Origin: Cellulomonas sp. APG4
GTDB taxonomy: Bacteria; Actinomycetota; Actinomycetes; Actinomycetales; Cellulomonadaceae
Direction: 5' to 3'
Length of the DNA stretch: 64,000 nucleotides
NCBI RefSeq assembly: GCF_009996735.1
Contig: NZ_JAACYI010000006.1
Span: 62,001-126,000, forward strand
Position 1 is the first letter of the stretch; each line of letters opens with the position of its first letter. The notes beneath the pieces were generated by a model, which saw only the letters and a program-made list of their open reading frames with translations, did not search any database and was not told the origin of the DNA. Below are positions 25,840 through 35,139 of this stretch, one piece after another. Made by a program: the position numbers and the translations under genes.

Positions 25840-28271
25840 GCAGGCACGCCGCTCGCGACGCGCTCGACGTCGACCTCGACCCACCGCGGGTCGGCGACGC
25901 CGACCTCGTGCACCGGACCCGTGATCGTCACGCGAGCGCGCGGCGTCGCCGCCCCGCGCGGGCTCACGTGTCGCTCGCGGGTCCCGGAGGGGATGGCGCC
26001 GTCCGTGTGGTTGGTGGCCGCGCCGTCGCCGGACGCGGCGGCGTGCGCCGCCACCCACACCTCCAGGTCGCCCGGCTCGACGATCCGCACCATGCGCCGG
26101 TCGGAGAAGGCGACCCGCGTCGCGGGGACGCGGAAGCGCACGCGTGCCGACTCGCCGGGCGCGAGCTCCGTGCGCGCGTAGCCCAGCAGCTGCACGACCG
26201 GACGGGTCACGCTCGCCTGCACGTCGGACCCGTAGAGCTGCACGACGTCGGCGCCGCTGACGGAGCCGGTGTTGGTCACGGTGACCGAGGCCGTGAAGCT
26301 CCCCGACGACGCGACCGACGCGTCGACCTCGAGGTCGGAGTAGGCGAAGGACGCGTACGAGAGGCCGAAGCCGAACGGGCGGACGGGCGTCGGGTCGGCC
26401 GACGTCACGTCCGACGGACCACCCAGGAGCGGCTGGAGGTAGCCGTACGGCATCGCACCGGTCCCCCGCGGCAGGGAGACCGGGAGCCGACCGGACGGGT
26501 TCACCCGGCCGGTCAGGACGTCCGCCACGGCCAGGCCTCCACCCTCACCCGGGAAGAACGCCTGGACCACGGCCGCGGGTCGGGGGGCCGCGCCGTCGAG
26601 CGCCCACCCGATCGCGTAGGGCCGTCCGGTCAGCAGCACCATCACCACCGGGGTCCCGGTCTCGACGAGCGCCTCCACGAGGGCGCGCTGGACACCGGGA
26701 AGCTCGAGCGACTCCGCGTCGTTCCCCTCGCCCACGGTCCCGCGGCCGAAGAGCCCCGCCTGGTCGCCGACGACCACGACCGCGACGTCCGCACCGGCCA
26801 CCGCGTCGACGGCCGCGGCGAAGCCGGACCTGTCGTCGCCCTCGACCGTGCAGCCCTCGACGTGGACCAGCTCGGGCTGCGGCAGCCCGGCCGGTGCGAA
26901 CGCACCCTCGAGGGCACGGGCGACCGAGGCGATCTCGAAGCCCAGCTCGACCCCCGGGTGGTGCGCCAGCACGTGGTTCGCGAACGAGTAGCAGCCCATC
27001 AGCGCCTCGGAACGGTCGGCGTTGGGTCCGACCACGGCGACGCGCGCGGGCGGCGTGCCCCACCCGGCGAGCGGCAGCACGCCGTCGTTCGCCAGCAGCA
27101 CGACGGACTCCTCGGCGAGGCGCCGGGCCAGCTCGCGGTGACGCGGGGTGTCCAGGTCGACCGACGACGGCGGCTCGTCCTCGAACGCGTCGTCGTCGAG
27201 CAGGCCGAGCACCTCCTTCTGCGCGAGTGCGCGGAGCACCGCGCGGTCGACGAAGCGCTCGTCGAGCGCCCCCGAGCGCACCTGCTCGGCCAGGGGCTCG
27301 AGGTACGCGTCGCCGTTCGGCAGCTCGACGTCGATCCCGGCGCGGAGGGCCAGCGAGGCGGCCTCGCCGCGGTCGGCCGCGACGCGGTGCATGACCTCGA
27401 GGAAGGCGATCGCGAAGTAGTCGGCCACGACGACGCCGTCGAACCCCCAGCGCTCGCGCAGGAGCTCGGTCAGCAGCCCCGCGTCCGCCGCCGCGGGGAT
27501 CCCGTCGACGTCGGAGTACGAGTTCATGACCGAGCGCGCGCCGCCGTCGAGGATCGCCATCTCGAACGGCGGGAGCAGGACGTCGGCGACCTCACGGGGA
27601 CCCGCCGAGACCGGCCCGTGGTTGCGGCCGCCGCGCGATCCCGAGTAGCCGACGAAGTGCTTGAGGGTCGCGTGCACCCCGGCGTCCTGCAGGCCGCGCA
27701 CGTACGAGGTGCCGACCGTGCCGACGAGGTACGGGTCCTCGCCGATGCACTCGTCGACCCGCCCCCACCGCGGGTCGCGCACGACGTCGAGCACAGGCGC
27801 GAGGCCCTGGTGCACACCCAGGGTGCGCATCGAGTCACCGATCACCTGACCGACCTCGCGCACGAGCTCCGGGTCGAAGGACGCACCCCACGCGAGCGGC
27901 GTGGGGAACGTCGCGGCCCGCCACGCGGCGAGGCCCGTGAGGCACTCCTCGTGCACGAGCGCCGGGATCCCGAGGCGGGTCTCGCGCTTGAGCCTGCGCT
28001 GCTCGGCCCAGAGCCACGCGGCCCGCTCGGCGGGCTCGACGGGACGGGTCCCGTACACCCGGGTGTAGTGGCCGATGCCGTGCCGGGTGATCTCACCCAG
28101 CCGCGACGGGTCCCCCTCGCCCGCGGCCATCTCGGCCTGCATGGGCGCGACCGTCCCGTTCTGGTCGATCCAGTAGCCGACGATCTGCGCCAGCTTCTCC
28201 TCGAGCGTCATGCGGGCGTGGAGCGCGCGGACGCGTTCGGACACCTCGGGCATGGCGGGGACGTCGGTCAC
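25836..28271 (-). CDS. glycoside hydrolase family 3 (probable beta-xylosidase or beta-glucosidase)
   Basis: An 811-residue GH3 enzyme: N-terminal TIM barrel (about 10-340), alpha/beta sandwich (about 380-600), and a fibronectin-III-like domain (about 640-740) plus an additional tail. The nucleophile is D284 in GVVVADYFAIAFLE; K204-H205 and RVDECIGEDPY match the substrate-site motifs. No signal peptide is present. The GTG start follows AAAGGA. Gene order (binding protein, two permeases, GH3) is like the Streptomyces bxl operon whose GH3 enzyme is a beta-xylosidase, so xylosidase activity is the best guess. Confidence 0.9.
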   Translation of the reverse strand: MTDVPAMPEVSERVRALHARMTLEEKLAQIVGYWIDQNGTVAPMQAEMAAGEGDPSRLGEITRHGIGHYTRVYGTRPVEPAERAAWLWAEQRRLKRETRLGIPALVHEECLTGLAAWRAATFPTPLAWGASFDPELVREVGQVIGDSMRTLGVHQGLAPVLDVVRDPRWGRVDECIGEDPYLVGTVGTSYVRGLQDAGVHATLKHFVGYSGSRGGRNHGPVSAGPREVADVLLPPFEMAILDGGARSVMNSYSDVDGIPAAADAGLLTELLRERWGFDGVVVADYFAIAFLEVMHRVAADRGEAASLALRAGIDVELPNGDAYLEPLAEQVRSGALDERFVDRAVLRALAQKEVLGLLDDDAFEDEPPSSVDLDTPRHRELARRLAEESVVLLANDGVLPLAGWGTPPARVAVVGPNADRSEALMGCYSFANHVLAHHPGVELGFEIASVARALEGAFAPAGLPQPELVHVEGCTVEGDDRSGFAAAVDAVAGADVAVVVVGDQAGLFGRGTVGEGNDAESLELPGVQRALVEALVETGTPVVMVLLTGRPYAIGWALDGAAPRPAAVVQAFFPGEGGGLAVADVLTGRVNPSGRLPVSLPRGTGAMPYGYLQPLLGGPSDVTSADPTPVRPFGFGLSYASFAYSDLEVDASVASSGSFTASVTVTNTGSVSGADVVQLYGSDVQASVTRPVVQLLGYARTELAPGESARVRFRVPATRVAFSDRRMVRIVEPGDLEVWVAAHAAASGDGAATNHTDGAIPSGTRERHVSPRGAATPRARVTITGPVHEVGVADPRWVEVDVERVASGVPA

Positions 28272-28430
28272 CGGATCCTTCTTTCCTCGGCTGGTACCTG
28301 GCGCTCCCGCCGGGCGGGACCCAGGCCGTGCGCACCGCGGGGCCGTGGCCCGGGCGGGTGCGATCGGTTGTCGTTCAGGACGTACGTGGTGCGGGGCCCC
28401 TGCCGCTCAGGGCAGGTGCAGTCGGACCCG

Positions 28431-28469
28431 CGGGTCGCGGCAGCGGCGGTGGGCCACCGCCGCGACCCG
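28431..28469 (-). terminator. hairpin between the permease and GH3 genes
   Basis: CGGGTCGCGG and CCGCGACCCG, with an inner CGGTG/CACCG helix and a six-base bulge, form a strong stem just after the permease stop. No T-tract; it may reduce read-through or protect the upstream mRNA, setting transporter versus enzyme levels. Confidence 0.4.
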
Positions 28470-28473
28470 GGGA

Positions 28474-29364
28474 TCATCCCTTGACGGCTCCCGTGAGGCC
28501 GCCGACGATCCGCCGCTCGAAGAGCGAGAAGAAGATCAGGGCGGGGATCATCGACAAGGACGTGAACGCGAGCACACGGGCCGTGTCGACCGAGTACTGC
28601 GCCGCGAACGCCTGCACCCCGAGCGGCAGGGTGTACGACGCCTCGTCACTCAGGATGAACAGCGGGAGCATGTAGCTGTTCCAGCTCGCGATGAACGCGA
28701 GGATCCCGGTGGTGATCACCCCGGGCAGGGACAGCGGCACGACCATCCGGAAGAAGAAGCCGAGCCGGCTCGCACCGTCGATCGCGGCCGCCTCCTCGAG
28801 CTCCTTGGGGATCGCCCGCAGGAACGGCACGAGGATGATGACCGTCGTCGGCAGGGCGAACGCGATCTGCGGGAGGATGATGCCCGCGAGGGTGTTCGTC
28901 AGCCCCATGTCTCGGATCAGGATGTAGAGCGGCGTGATCGCGACGGTCATGGGGAACATGAGGCCCGCCGCGAACAGCGAGTACAGCGCTCCGCGCCCCT
29001 TGAAGTCGTACCGTGCCAGCACGTAGCTGGCCATGACACCAAGGACGACGACGCCCAGCGTGGTCGTGATCGCGCTGATCGCCGAGTTGCCCATCTGCCG
29101 CCAGAAGATGTCGTTCTGCAGCACGCTGGTGTAGTTGGTGAACTCCCACGGGTTGGGGAAACCGGCGGGGCTCGTGATGATCTGCGAGTTGTTCCGGAAG
29201 CCGCCGAGGATGATGTAGGCGACCGGCCCGATGCAGATGCCGACGAAGAAGAAGGCGACCAGGTAGGTCAGGGGTCCGCTGCGGCCCAGCCGACCGCTCT
29301 CGCGCCTGCGGCGGGTGCGCCGCGCCGGCGGCAGCGGTGGTGCGGAGACGGCGCTCGCGCTCAT
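28474..29364 (-). CDS. carbohydrate ABC transporter permease (MalG type)
   Basis: A 296-residue membrane protein with about six hydrophobic segments after a basic N-terminal tail. The ATPase-docking EAA loop is EEAAAIDGASRLGFFFRMVVPLSLPG. It forms the channel with the adjacent MalF-type permease, overlapping it by four bases (ATGA). No ATPase gene is present in this operon; a shared MsiK-type ATPase encoded elsewhere, as in Streptomyces, is expected. Confidence 0.93.
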   Translation of the reverse strand: MSASAVSAPPLPPARRTRRRRESGRLGRSGPLTYLVAFFFVGICIGPVAYIILGGFRNNSQIITSPAGFPNPWEFTNYTSVLQNDIFWRQMGNSAISAITTTLGVVVLGVMASYVLARYDFKGRGALYSLFAAGLMFPMTVAITPLYILIRDMGLTNTLAGIILPQIAFALPTTVIILVPFLRAIPKELEEAAAIDGASRLGFFFRMVVPLSLPGVITTGILAFIASWNSYMLPLFILSDEASYTLPLGVQAFAAQYSVDTARVLAFTSLSMIPALIFFSLFERRIVGGLTGAVKG

Positions 29365-30383
29365 CGCTTCTTCCTTTCCGTGAGCGCGCCCTCGGTGTCC
29401 CGACGCAGCACGTACCGCTGGTAGACGAGGGCGATGGCCAGGGAGATGAGGAACAGCACGACCGCGACCGCGTTGCCGAAGCCGTAGTTCCCGGCGAGTC
29501 GCCCGTTGAGGACCATGTAGGTCGCCATCGTGGACGTGCCCGCGGTCGCGGACACGTACTGACCCCAGATGATGTAGACGAGGTCGAAGAGCTGGAGCGA
29601 GCCGATGATCGACAGGAACGCCCAGATCCGGATCGTCGGGCCGAGCAGCGGCAGCGTGATGCGACGCTGGATCTGCCAGTAGGAGGCGCCGTCGATGGCG
29701 GCGGCCTCGAACAGCTCCTCCGGGATGCTCTGGAGCCCCGCGAGGAACAGGATCACCGCGAAGCCGATGTACTTCCAGGTGATGATGATCATCAGGGACC
29801 AGATGGCCACGTCAGGGTCGGCGAGCCAGTCCATCGACAGCCAGTCGAGCCCCATGCCGTCGAGCACGGCGTTGACCGCGCCCGTGGTGCGCAGCATGAG
29901 AGACCAGCCCGTGCCGACGATCACCTCGGCGATGACGTACGGCACGAAGATGAGCACCCGGATGAGCGACCGGCCGCGCATGCGCTGGTTGAGCAGCAGG
30001 GCCATCGCGACCGCCGCAGGTCCCTGCAGGACGAGCGACATCACCACGATGAAGCCGTTGTGCTTGAGCGCGTCGTGGAACGTGCTGTCGCCGAAGATCG
30101 CGACGTAGTTGTCGAGGCCGACGAACTCGGTCGGCGACCCGTACCCGTTCCACTTGTAGAAGCCGTAGTACGCGGCCATCACCACGGGGAAGATGACGAA
30201 CGCGAGGAACATGACGACGGCGGGGCCCGCGAGCAGCGCGATCTCGCCGCGCTTGACCCAGTCCGGGCCGCGGCGGCGCGACCGCCGGGCCGGGAACGGC
30301 GCCGTGGTGGCACCGCCCCCGGCCCGCGAGGGACCCTCGGGCGACGTCGTCGTGAGCGTGTTCTCGCCCAGGGAGTCACTCAT
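29361..30383 (-). CDS. carbohydrate ABC transporter permease (MalF type)
   Basis: A 340-residue permease with a Ser/Arg-rich cytoplasmic tail (1-45) and about six membrane helices. The EAA motif is ELFEAAAIDGASYWQIQRRITLPLLGP. It starts eight bases after the binding-protein stop and overlaps the MalG-type gene downstream. It pairs with that protein for import of sugar delivered by the lipoprotein encoded upstream. Confidence 0.93.
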   Translation of the reverse strand: MSDSLGENTLTTTSPEGPSRAGGGATTAPFPARRSRRRGPDWVKRGEIALLAGPAVVMFLAFVIFPVVMAAYYGFYKWNGYGSPTEFVGLDNYVAIFGDSTFHDALKHNGFIVVMSLVLQGPAAVAMALLLNQRMRGRSLIRVLIFVPYVIAEVIVGTGWSLMLRTTGAVNAVLDGMGLDWLSMDWLADPDVAIWSLMIIITWKYIGFAVILFLAGLQSIPEELFEAAAIDGASYWQIQRRITLPLLGPTIRIWAFLSIIGSLQLFDLVYIIWGQYVSATAGTSTMATYMVLNGRLAGNYGFGNAVAVVLFLISLAIALVYQRYVLRRDTEGALTERKKR

Positions 30384-30391
30384 GGGTGTGG

Positions 30392-31696
30392 TTACTCCTT
30401 GGCGGCGGCGTCGCTCACGGCCTTGATGACACCGTCAGGGCTGCCGTTGCCCGCGAGCATCTCGACCACACCGGCGTTGAGCGCGTTGCCGACGTTCTGA
30501 CCGAACAGCGTGTCGAGCCACACCTGGACGTAGGCGGCCTCGTTGTACGCCTCGAGGACGTCGAGGAGGGCCGGGTCGGTGACGACGCCCTGTGCCTCCT
30601 GGCTCGCGGGAAGGGTGACGAACGCCTCGGCGTACGCCTCCTGGCGCTCCTGCGACATGAAGAAGTTGAGGAACGAGGCGCACTCCTCGGCCGGGGCCTG
30701 GGCCCAGCACGAGTAGCCGTCGACGCCACCCATCATCGCGGTCGGGTCACCCTCGCCACCCTCGACGGCCGGGAACGGGAACCAGCCCAGGTCCTCCTTC
30801 GGCTGCTTCTCCGGCGTGAGGTCGGCGATGACGCCCGGGTTCCACGCGCCCATGAGCTCCATGGCGGCGAGGTCGTTGGCGATCAGGCCGGCCGACGAGG
30901 CCGCGCTGCCCTGGGCGTCGGTGGTGAGGAAGCCCTCGTTGAACGGCTCGGTCGCGGCGAAGTCGTTGAGCGCCTCGGCCGCCTCCGTCCAGCACGGGTC
31001 GTCGAACGACATCGACTCGGCAGCGCTCTCCATGACGTCCTGCGAGCAGCTGCGCAGCGCGAAGAAGTAGTACCAGTGGGCCGCGGGCCACGCCGCCTTG
31101 CCACCGAGGGCGATCGGGTCGATCCCGATCTCCTTGAGCTTCGCGACGGCGTCCTCGAGGTCGGCGATCGTCTCGGGCGTGCCCTCGATGCCGGCCTCCT
31201 CGAACATCGTCTCGTTGTAGTAGATGCCGCCCGGGAGCACGGACGTCGGCATGCCGTAGGGCTTGCCGTCGATCGTGAACGCGTTGAGGGTGCCGCTGAC
31301 GGCCGCCTCGACGTCCTCGTCGATCAGCCCGGTGAGGTCGAGCACCTGGCCGGCCTCGACGATGTCGGCCAGCTTGCCGCCACCGCGCGCCATGAAGACG
31401 TCGGGTGCGTCACCCGAGTTCAGCGCGGTCTGGAGCTTGCCGTCCATGTCCTCGTTCTGGATGGACTGGATCTCGACCTTGACGCCGGTCTCGTCCTCGA
31501 ACATCTGGGCGGTCTCGTCCCAGTACTCCTTGCCGGGGCCGGTCGTGGAGTTGTGCCAGAACGTGAGCGTGGTGTCGCCTCCGTCCTCCCCACCCGAACC
31601 ACCGTCGCCACCACCACTGTCGCCGCCGCCGCACGCGGCCAGGAGCGCGGTCGCCATCAGCACAGCTGTTGGCGCCATGAGCTTGCGAGTCTTCAT
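30392..31696 (-). CDS. ABC transporter sugar-binding lipoprotein (xylo-oligosaccharide-type)
   Basis: A 434-residue cluster-B binding protein. The signal ends in LLAAC with lipidated C22, followed by a Gly/Ser/Asp-rich tether (23-40) and the mature fold beginning TTLTFWHNSTTGPGKEYWDETAQMFEDETG. GYSCWAQAPAEECASFLNFFMS near the C-terminus is typical of the family. The ATG follows GAAGAGGA. First gene of the minus-strand operon and divergent from a LacI regulator, it probably captures xylo-oligosaccharides, judging from the GH3, GH43 and nearby GH67 genes. Confidence 0.9.
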   Translation of the reverse strand: MKTRKLMAPTAVLMATALLAACGGGDSGGGDGGSGGEDGGDTTLTFWHNSTTGPGKEYWDETAQMFEDETGVKVEIQSIQNEDMDGKLQTALNSGDAPDVFMARGGGKLADIVEAGQVLDLTGLIDEDVEAAVSGTLNAFTIDGKPYGMPTSVLPGGIYYNETMFEEAGIEGTPETIADLEDAVAKLKEIGIDPIALGGKAAWPAAHWYYFFALRSCSQDVMESAAESMSFDDPCWTEAAEALNDFAATEPFNEGFLTTDAQGSAASSAGLIANDLAAMELMGAWNPGVIADLTPEKQPKEDLGWFPFPAVEGGEGDPTAMMGGVDGYSCWAQAPAEECASFLNFFMSQERQEAYAEAFVTLPASQEAQGVVTDPALLDVLEAYNEAAYVQVWLDTLFGQNVGNALNAGVVEMLAGNGSPDGVIKAVSDAAAKE

Positions 31697-31912
31697 GATC
31701 GTCCTCTTCGTTGAGTTGCCGGGGTGGGCAGCTCCGCCCGAGGGCGGAGGGTCTACCAGCGCCGCGACGCCGGATCGGCTGTCGGGGACTTTCAGGCTCC
31801 GTGGGGCGAGGCCGGGCGGCTCTCGCGGCGACTTCGGAGCCCGGGTCTTCTTTGACGCTCCTCTCCCTGTCACGGGCTGGCGTGGCGAGCCTCTCACACA
31901 GGAGAGCAGCCG

Positions 31913-31918
31913 TGTCAA
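31913..31918 (-). promoter_or_regulatory. -35-like hexamer for the sugar ABC operon
   Basis: A perfect TTGACA on the minus strand, just downstream (in that direction) of the LacI-type operator. No convincing -10 hexamer is seen at the expected spacing, and the 5' leader would be over 150 bases. Confidence 0.4.
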
Positions 31919-31926
31919 CCGATATC

Positions 31927-31938
31927 GATAACGTTACC
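31927..31938. promoter_or_regulatory. LacI-type operator in the divergent promoter region
   Basis: GATAACGTTACC is an imperfect palindrome centred on AACGTT, with the central CG step typical of LacI-family operators. It lies next to TTGACA of the transporter operon and inside the promoter of the regulator gene, so one bound repressor could control both. Confidence 0.65.
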
Positions 31939-31945
31939 GAACCGC

Positions 31946-31951
31946 TATGAT
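31946..31951 (+). promoter_or_regulatory. -10 hexamer of a leaderless promoter for the LacI regulator
   Basis: TATGAT lies six bases before the ATG and is a near-consensus -10 sequence. Confidence 0.6.
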
Positions 31952-31957
31952 GTCGTC

Positions 31958-32989
31958 ATGCAGCCAAGGACGCGCGTGACGATCAACGACGTCGCGCGCA
32001 TGGCCGGTGTCTCCGTCGCGACCGTGTCGAAGGTCATCAACGGCCGGTACGGGGTGGCTGTCTCCACCTCCGCGAGGGTGCAGGAGGTCATCGACCAGCT
32101 GGGCTACGAGTCGAGCCTCGTCGCCCGCAGCCTGCGCAGCCGGCGCACCAACGTCATCGGCATCCTGGTCGCCGAGTTCGAACCGTTCAGCACCGAGATC
32201 CTCAAGGGAACCTCGAGCGCGATCCACGGCTCGGGGTACGAGCTCCTCGCGTACTCCGGTGGCGGCCGGGCCGGCAGCAACGTGGGCTGGGAGCGCCGCT
32301 ACCTCTCGCGGCTGAGCGGGACGCTGATCGACGGTGCCATCCTCGTGACCCCGACCGTCATGGAGGCCGACCCTGGCATCCCCGTGGTGGCCGTCGACCC
32401 GCACCTGGGGCCCACGGGCATGCCGACGATCGACTCCGACAACGCCCACGGCGCCATCCGCGCGACCGAGCACCTGCTCGACCTCGGTCACCGCAGGATC
32501 GGCTTCCTCGGCGGCCGAGCAGACCTGGAGTCAGCCCGGCTGCGCGAGGAGGGGTACCGGACCGCGCTCGCGGGCGCCGGGATCGAGGTCGACCCAGCGC
32601 TCATGCGCGTCGGCGGCTACCGCCCGGAGACCGCCGAGGGGCCCGCCCGGGAGCTGCTCACGATGCCGGAGCGCCCGACGGCGATCTTCGCGGCCAACGA
32701 CCTCTCGGCCATCCAGGTGCTCGAGGTCGCCCGGGAGCTGGGCCTGCGCGTGCCCGAGGACGTCTCGGTGGTGGGCTTCGACAACATCCCCGAGTCGGCC
32801 GTCGTCGAGCCCTCACTCACCACCGTGAGCCAGCCCCTCCAGCGCATGGGCGCCGAGGCGATCACGCTGCTGCTCGACCTGATGCGCGGAGTCACGGACC
32901 GCGAGACCCACGTGCGGCTGCCCACCCGCCTGCTCGTGCGCGGCTCGACCGGCGCCCCCCGCGCCCCGCGCGCCACAGGCGTCGCCTGA
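31958..32989 (+). CDS. LacI-family regulator of the xylo-oligosaccharide operon
   Basis: A 343-residue repressor: helix-turn-helix and hinge at 8-60 (VTINDVARMAGVSVATVSKVING, then YESSLVARSLRSRR), and a periplasmic-binding-protein-like sugar domain (63-330) with GFLGGRADLESARLREEGYR and IFAANDLSAIQVL. It is divergent from the transporter operon with an operator-like palindrome between them, so it is the probable local repressor, released by a xylo-oligosaccharide or xylose-type ligand (inference). Confidence 0.92.
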   Translation: MQPRTRVTINDVARMAGVSVATVSKVINGRYGVAVSTSARVQEVIDQLGYESSLVARSLRSRRTNVIGILVAEFEPFSTEILKGTSSAIHGSGYELLAYSGGGRAGSNVGWERRYLSRLSGTLIDGAILVTPTVMEADPGIPVVAVDPHLGPTGMPTIDSDNAHGAIRATEHLLDLGHRRIGFLGGRADLESARLREEGYRTALAGAGIEVDPALMRVGGYRPETAEGPARELLTMPERPTAIFAANDLSAIQVLEVARELGLRVPEDVSVVGFDNIPESAVVEPSLTTVSQPLQRMGAEAITLLLDLMRGVTDRETHVRLPTRLLVRGSTGAPRAPRATGVA

Positions 32990-33035
32990 CGCCCGGACGC
33001 GGTGGGCCCGGAGCGCCGACCGTTGCCCGGCGCCC

Positions 33036-33584
33036 TCAGCGCTCGGGGCGGTCGTCGTCCTCGAGCAGCCCCATGAGGATGACGTCGCACCAGAACTCAC
33101 CGTCGCGGTGCGCGTCCCGCAGACGCCCCTCCTCGACGAAGCCGAGGCTCTCGTAGAGCGCCCGCGCACGCGGGTTGATGCTCAGCACGTCGAGGCCCAC
33201 CCGGTGCAGGCCGAGCCCCTCGGGCGCGTCGGCGAACGCGTGCTCGAGGACGAGCTGGATCGCCTCGCCGCCGAACCCGCGCCCGCGCTGGCCGGGACGC
33301 AGCGCGAGTCGCAGGTTCGCGCTGCGGGCGTGGTCGTCGACGTCGTTGAGCACGATCTCGCCCAGGTACTCGTCGTCGTCGTGCAGGATCGCCCAGTCGA
33401 GACGCCCGGGACGCGCGTCCACCTCGGCGCACCACGTGTCGATCTCGGCGCGCGTGAACGTCGCGGTGGTCCCGGTGAGCCGGCGGCCCTCGGGATCGTT
33501 GACCATCTCCCACATGCCGTCGGCGTCCTGCGGCCCCACGGGACGCAGCGTGACGAGCTCTCCGCCGAGCCGGGGTGTCCTCAT
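33036..33584 (-). CDS. GNAT-family N-acetyltransferase (RimJ/RimL type)
   Basis: A 182-residue acetyltransferase with the acyl-CoA pyrophosphate loop LRPGQRGRGFGGEAIQLVLEHAF and the C-terminal RVGLDVLSINPRARALYESLGFVEEGRLRDA, typical of protein or ribosomal-protein alanine acetyltransferase-like members. The ATG follows GAGGAG with four bases spacing. It lies after gatB on the same strand with a 43-base gap. The substrate is unknown. Confidence 0.88.
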   Translation of the reverse strand: MRTPRLGGELVTLRPVGPQDADGMWEMVNDPEGRRLTGTTATFTRAEIDTWCAEVDARPGRLDWAILHDDDEYLGEIVLNDVDDHARSANLRLALRPGQRGRGFGGEAIQLVLEHAFADAPEGLGLHRVGLDVLSINPRARALYESLGFVEEGRLRDAHRDGEFWCDVILMGLLEDDDRPER

Positions 33585-33627
33585 GTCGCTCCTCAGTGAC
33601 GGCGGTCGCGTGGTGGCACGCGACCGG

Positions 33628-35139
33628 TCAGGACTGCTCGATGCGTTCGACCACGAGCTCGCGCACACGTCCGGCGTCTGCCTGCCCGCGGGTCGCCTTC
33701 ATGACCGCGCCGATGATCGCGCCCACCGGGCCGAGGTTCCCCGCCTTGACCTTGGCCACCACGTCGGGCTGGGCCGCGAGCGCCTCGTCGATCGCGGTGA
33801 GCAGCGCGCCGTCGTCCGAGACGACCTCGAGGCCACGTGCGACGAGCACCTGCTCGGGCGAGCCCTCCCCCGCGAGCACGCCCGCGAGCACCTGCCGCGC
33901 CAGCTTGTCGTTGATCCGGCCGGCGTCCACGAGCCCCTGGAGCTCGGCCACCTGCGCGGGCGTGACGGGCATCGCCGCGAGCTCGACGCCGTCGGTCTTG
34001 GCCGTGCGCGCGAGCTCACCCATCCACCACTTGCGTGCGGCCGCGGGTGCGGCACCCGCGGCGACCGTCGCCTCGATGAGCTCGACCGCGCCCGCGTTGA
34101 CCACGTCGCGCATCTCGGCGTCGGCGAAGCCCCACTCCGCCTGCAGGCGCCGGCGACGCACCGCCGGCAGCTCGGGCAGCGTCGCGCGGATCTCCTCGAC
34201 CCAGGCGCGGCTGGGAGCCACGGGCAGCAGGTCCGGCTCCGGGAAGTAGCGGTAGTCCTCGGCGTCGGACTTCACGCGGCCCGAGGTCGTGATCCCCGTG
34301 TCCTCGTGCCAGTGCCGCGTCTCCTGGACCACGCGGTCGCCCGCGTCGAGCACCGCGGCCTGGCGCGAGATCTCGTAGCGGACGGCACGCTCGACCGAGC
34401 GGAAGCTGTTGACGTTCTTCGTCTCGGTGCGCGTCCCGAGCGGCGCCTCGGGCGACGGCCGCAGCGACACGTTCACGTCCGCACGCACGTTGCCGCGTTC
34501 CATCCGCGCCTCGGAGACACCCAGTGCCCGGAACAGGTCGCGCAGGGTCTGCACGTAGGCGCGCGCGACCTCGGGAGCCCGCTCCCCCGCACCGGTGATG
34601 GGGCGGGTGACGATCTCGACGAGCGGGATGCCCGCGCGGTTGTAGTCGACCAGCGAGTACTCCGCGCCGTGGATGCGCCCCGTGGCGCCGCCCACGTGCG
34701 TGTTCTTCCCGGCGTCCTCCTCCATGTGCGCGCGCTCGATCTCGACGCGCACCGTGGTGCCGTCCTCGAGCTCGACGTCCACCCAGCCGTCGTGCGCGAT
34801 GGGCTCGTCGTACTGGGAGGTCTGGAAGTTCTTCGGCACGTCCGGGTAGAAGTAGTTCTTCCGCGCGAAGCGGCACGTCTCGGCGATCTCGCAGTTGAGG
34901 GCGAGACCGATCCGGATGGCGTGCTCGACGGCGGTCCGGTTGAGCACCGGCAGGGTGCCGGGCAGGCCGAGCGAGACCGGCGTCACCTGGGTGTTCGGCT
35001 CGGCACCGAACTCGGTGGGCGCCGCGTCGAACATCTTGGTGCGGGTGCCGAGCTCGACGTGCACCTCGATGCCGATCACCGGGTCGAACCGGCGCACCGC
35101 GTCGTCGTAGTCGACCAGCCGTGTGACCTGGGTGCTCAT
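33628..35139 (-). CDS. gatB: aspartyl/glutamyl-tRNA amidotransferase subunit B
   Basis: A 503-residue tRNA-binding and kinase subunit of Gat[27 protein letters not shown] at the N-terminus, [41 protein letters not shown], and the YqeY-like tail domain (about 350-503). It transamidates Glu-tRNA(Gln) or Asp-tRNA(Asn). Its ATG overlaps the end of gatA. Confidence 0.97.
   Translation of the reverse strand: MSTQVTRLVDYDDAVRRFDPVIGIEVHVELGTRTKMFDAAPTEFGAEPNTQVTPVSLGLPGTLPVLNRTAVEHAIRIGLALNCEIAETCRFARKNYFYPDVPKNFQTSQYDEPIAHDGWVDVELEDGTTVRVEIERAHMEEDAGKNTHVGGATGRIHGAEYSLVDYNRAGIPLVEIVTRPITGAGERAPEVARAYVQTLRDLFRALGVSEARMERGNVRADVNVSLRPSPEAPLGTRTETKNVNSFRSVERAVRYEISRQAAVLDAGDRVVQETRHWHEDTGITTSGRVKSDAEDYRYFPEPDLLPVAPSRAWVEEIRATLPELPAVRRRRLQAEWGFADAEMRDVVNAGAVELIEATVAAGAAPAAARKWWMGELARTAKTDGVELAAMPVTPAQVAELQGLVDAGRINDKLARQVLAGVLAGEGSPEQVLVARGLEVVSDDGALLTAIDEALAAQPDVVAKVKAGNLGPVGAIIGAVMKATRGQADAGRVRELVVERIEQS

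Noticed and set aside
28210-29424. Plus-strand open frame over the MalG-type permease
   Set aside because: Antisense shadow; the minus-strand permease has clear membrane segments and an EAA motif.
31783-31795. A fourth GAAAGT-type operator upstream of the sugar-binding protein gene
   Set aside because: The site reads GGACTTTCAGG and lacks the second half of the palindrome, so it does not match the GH67-linked motif well.
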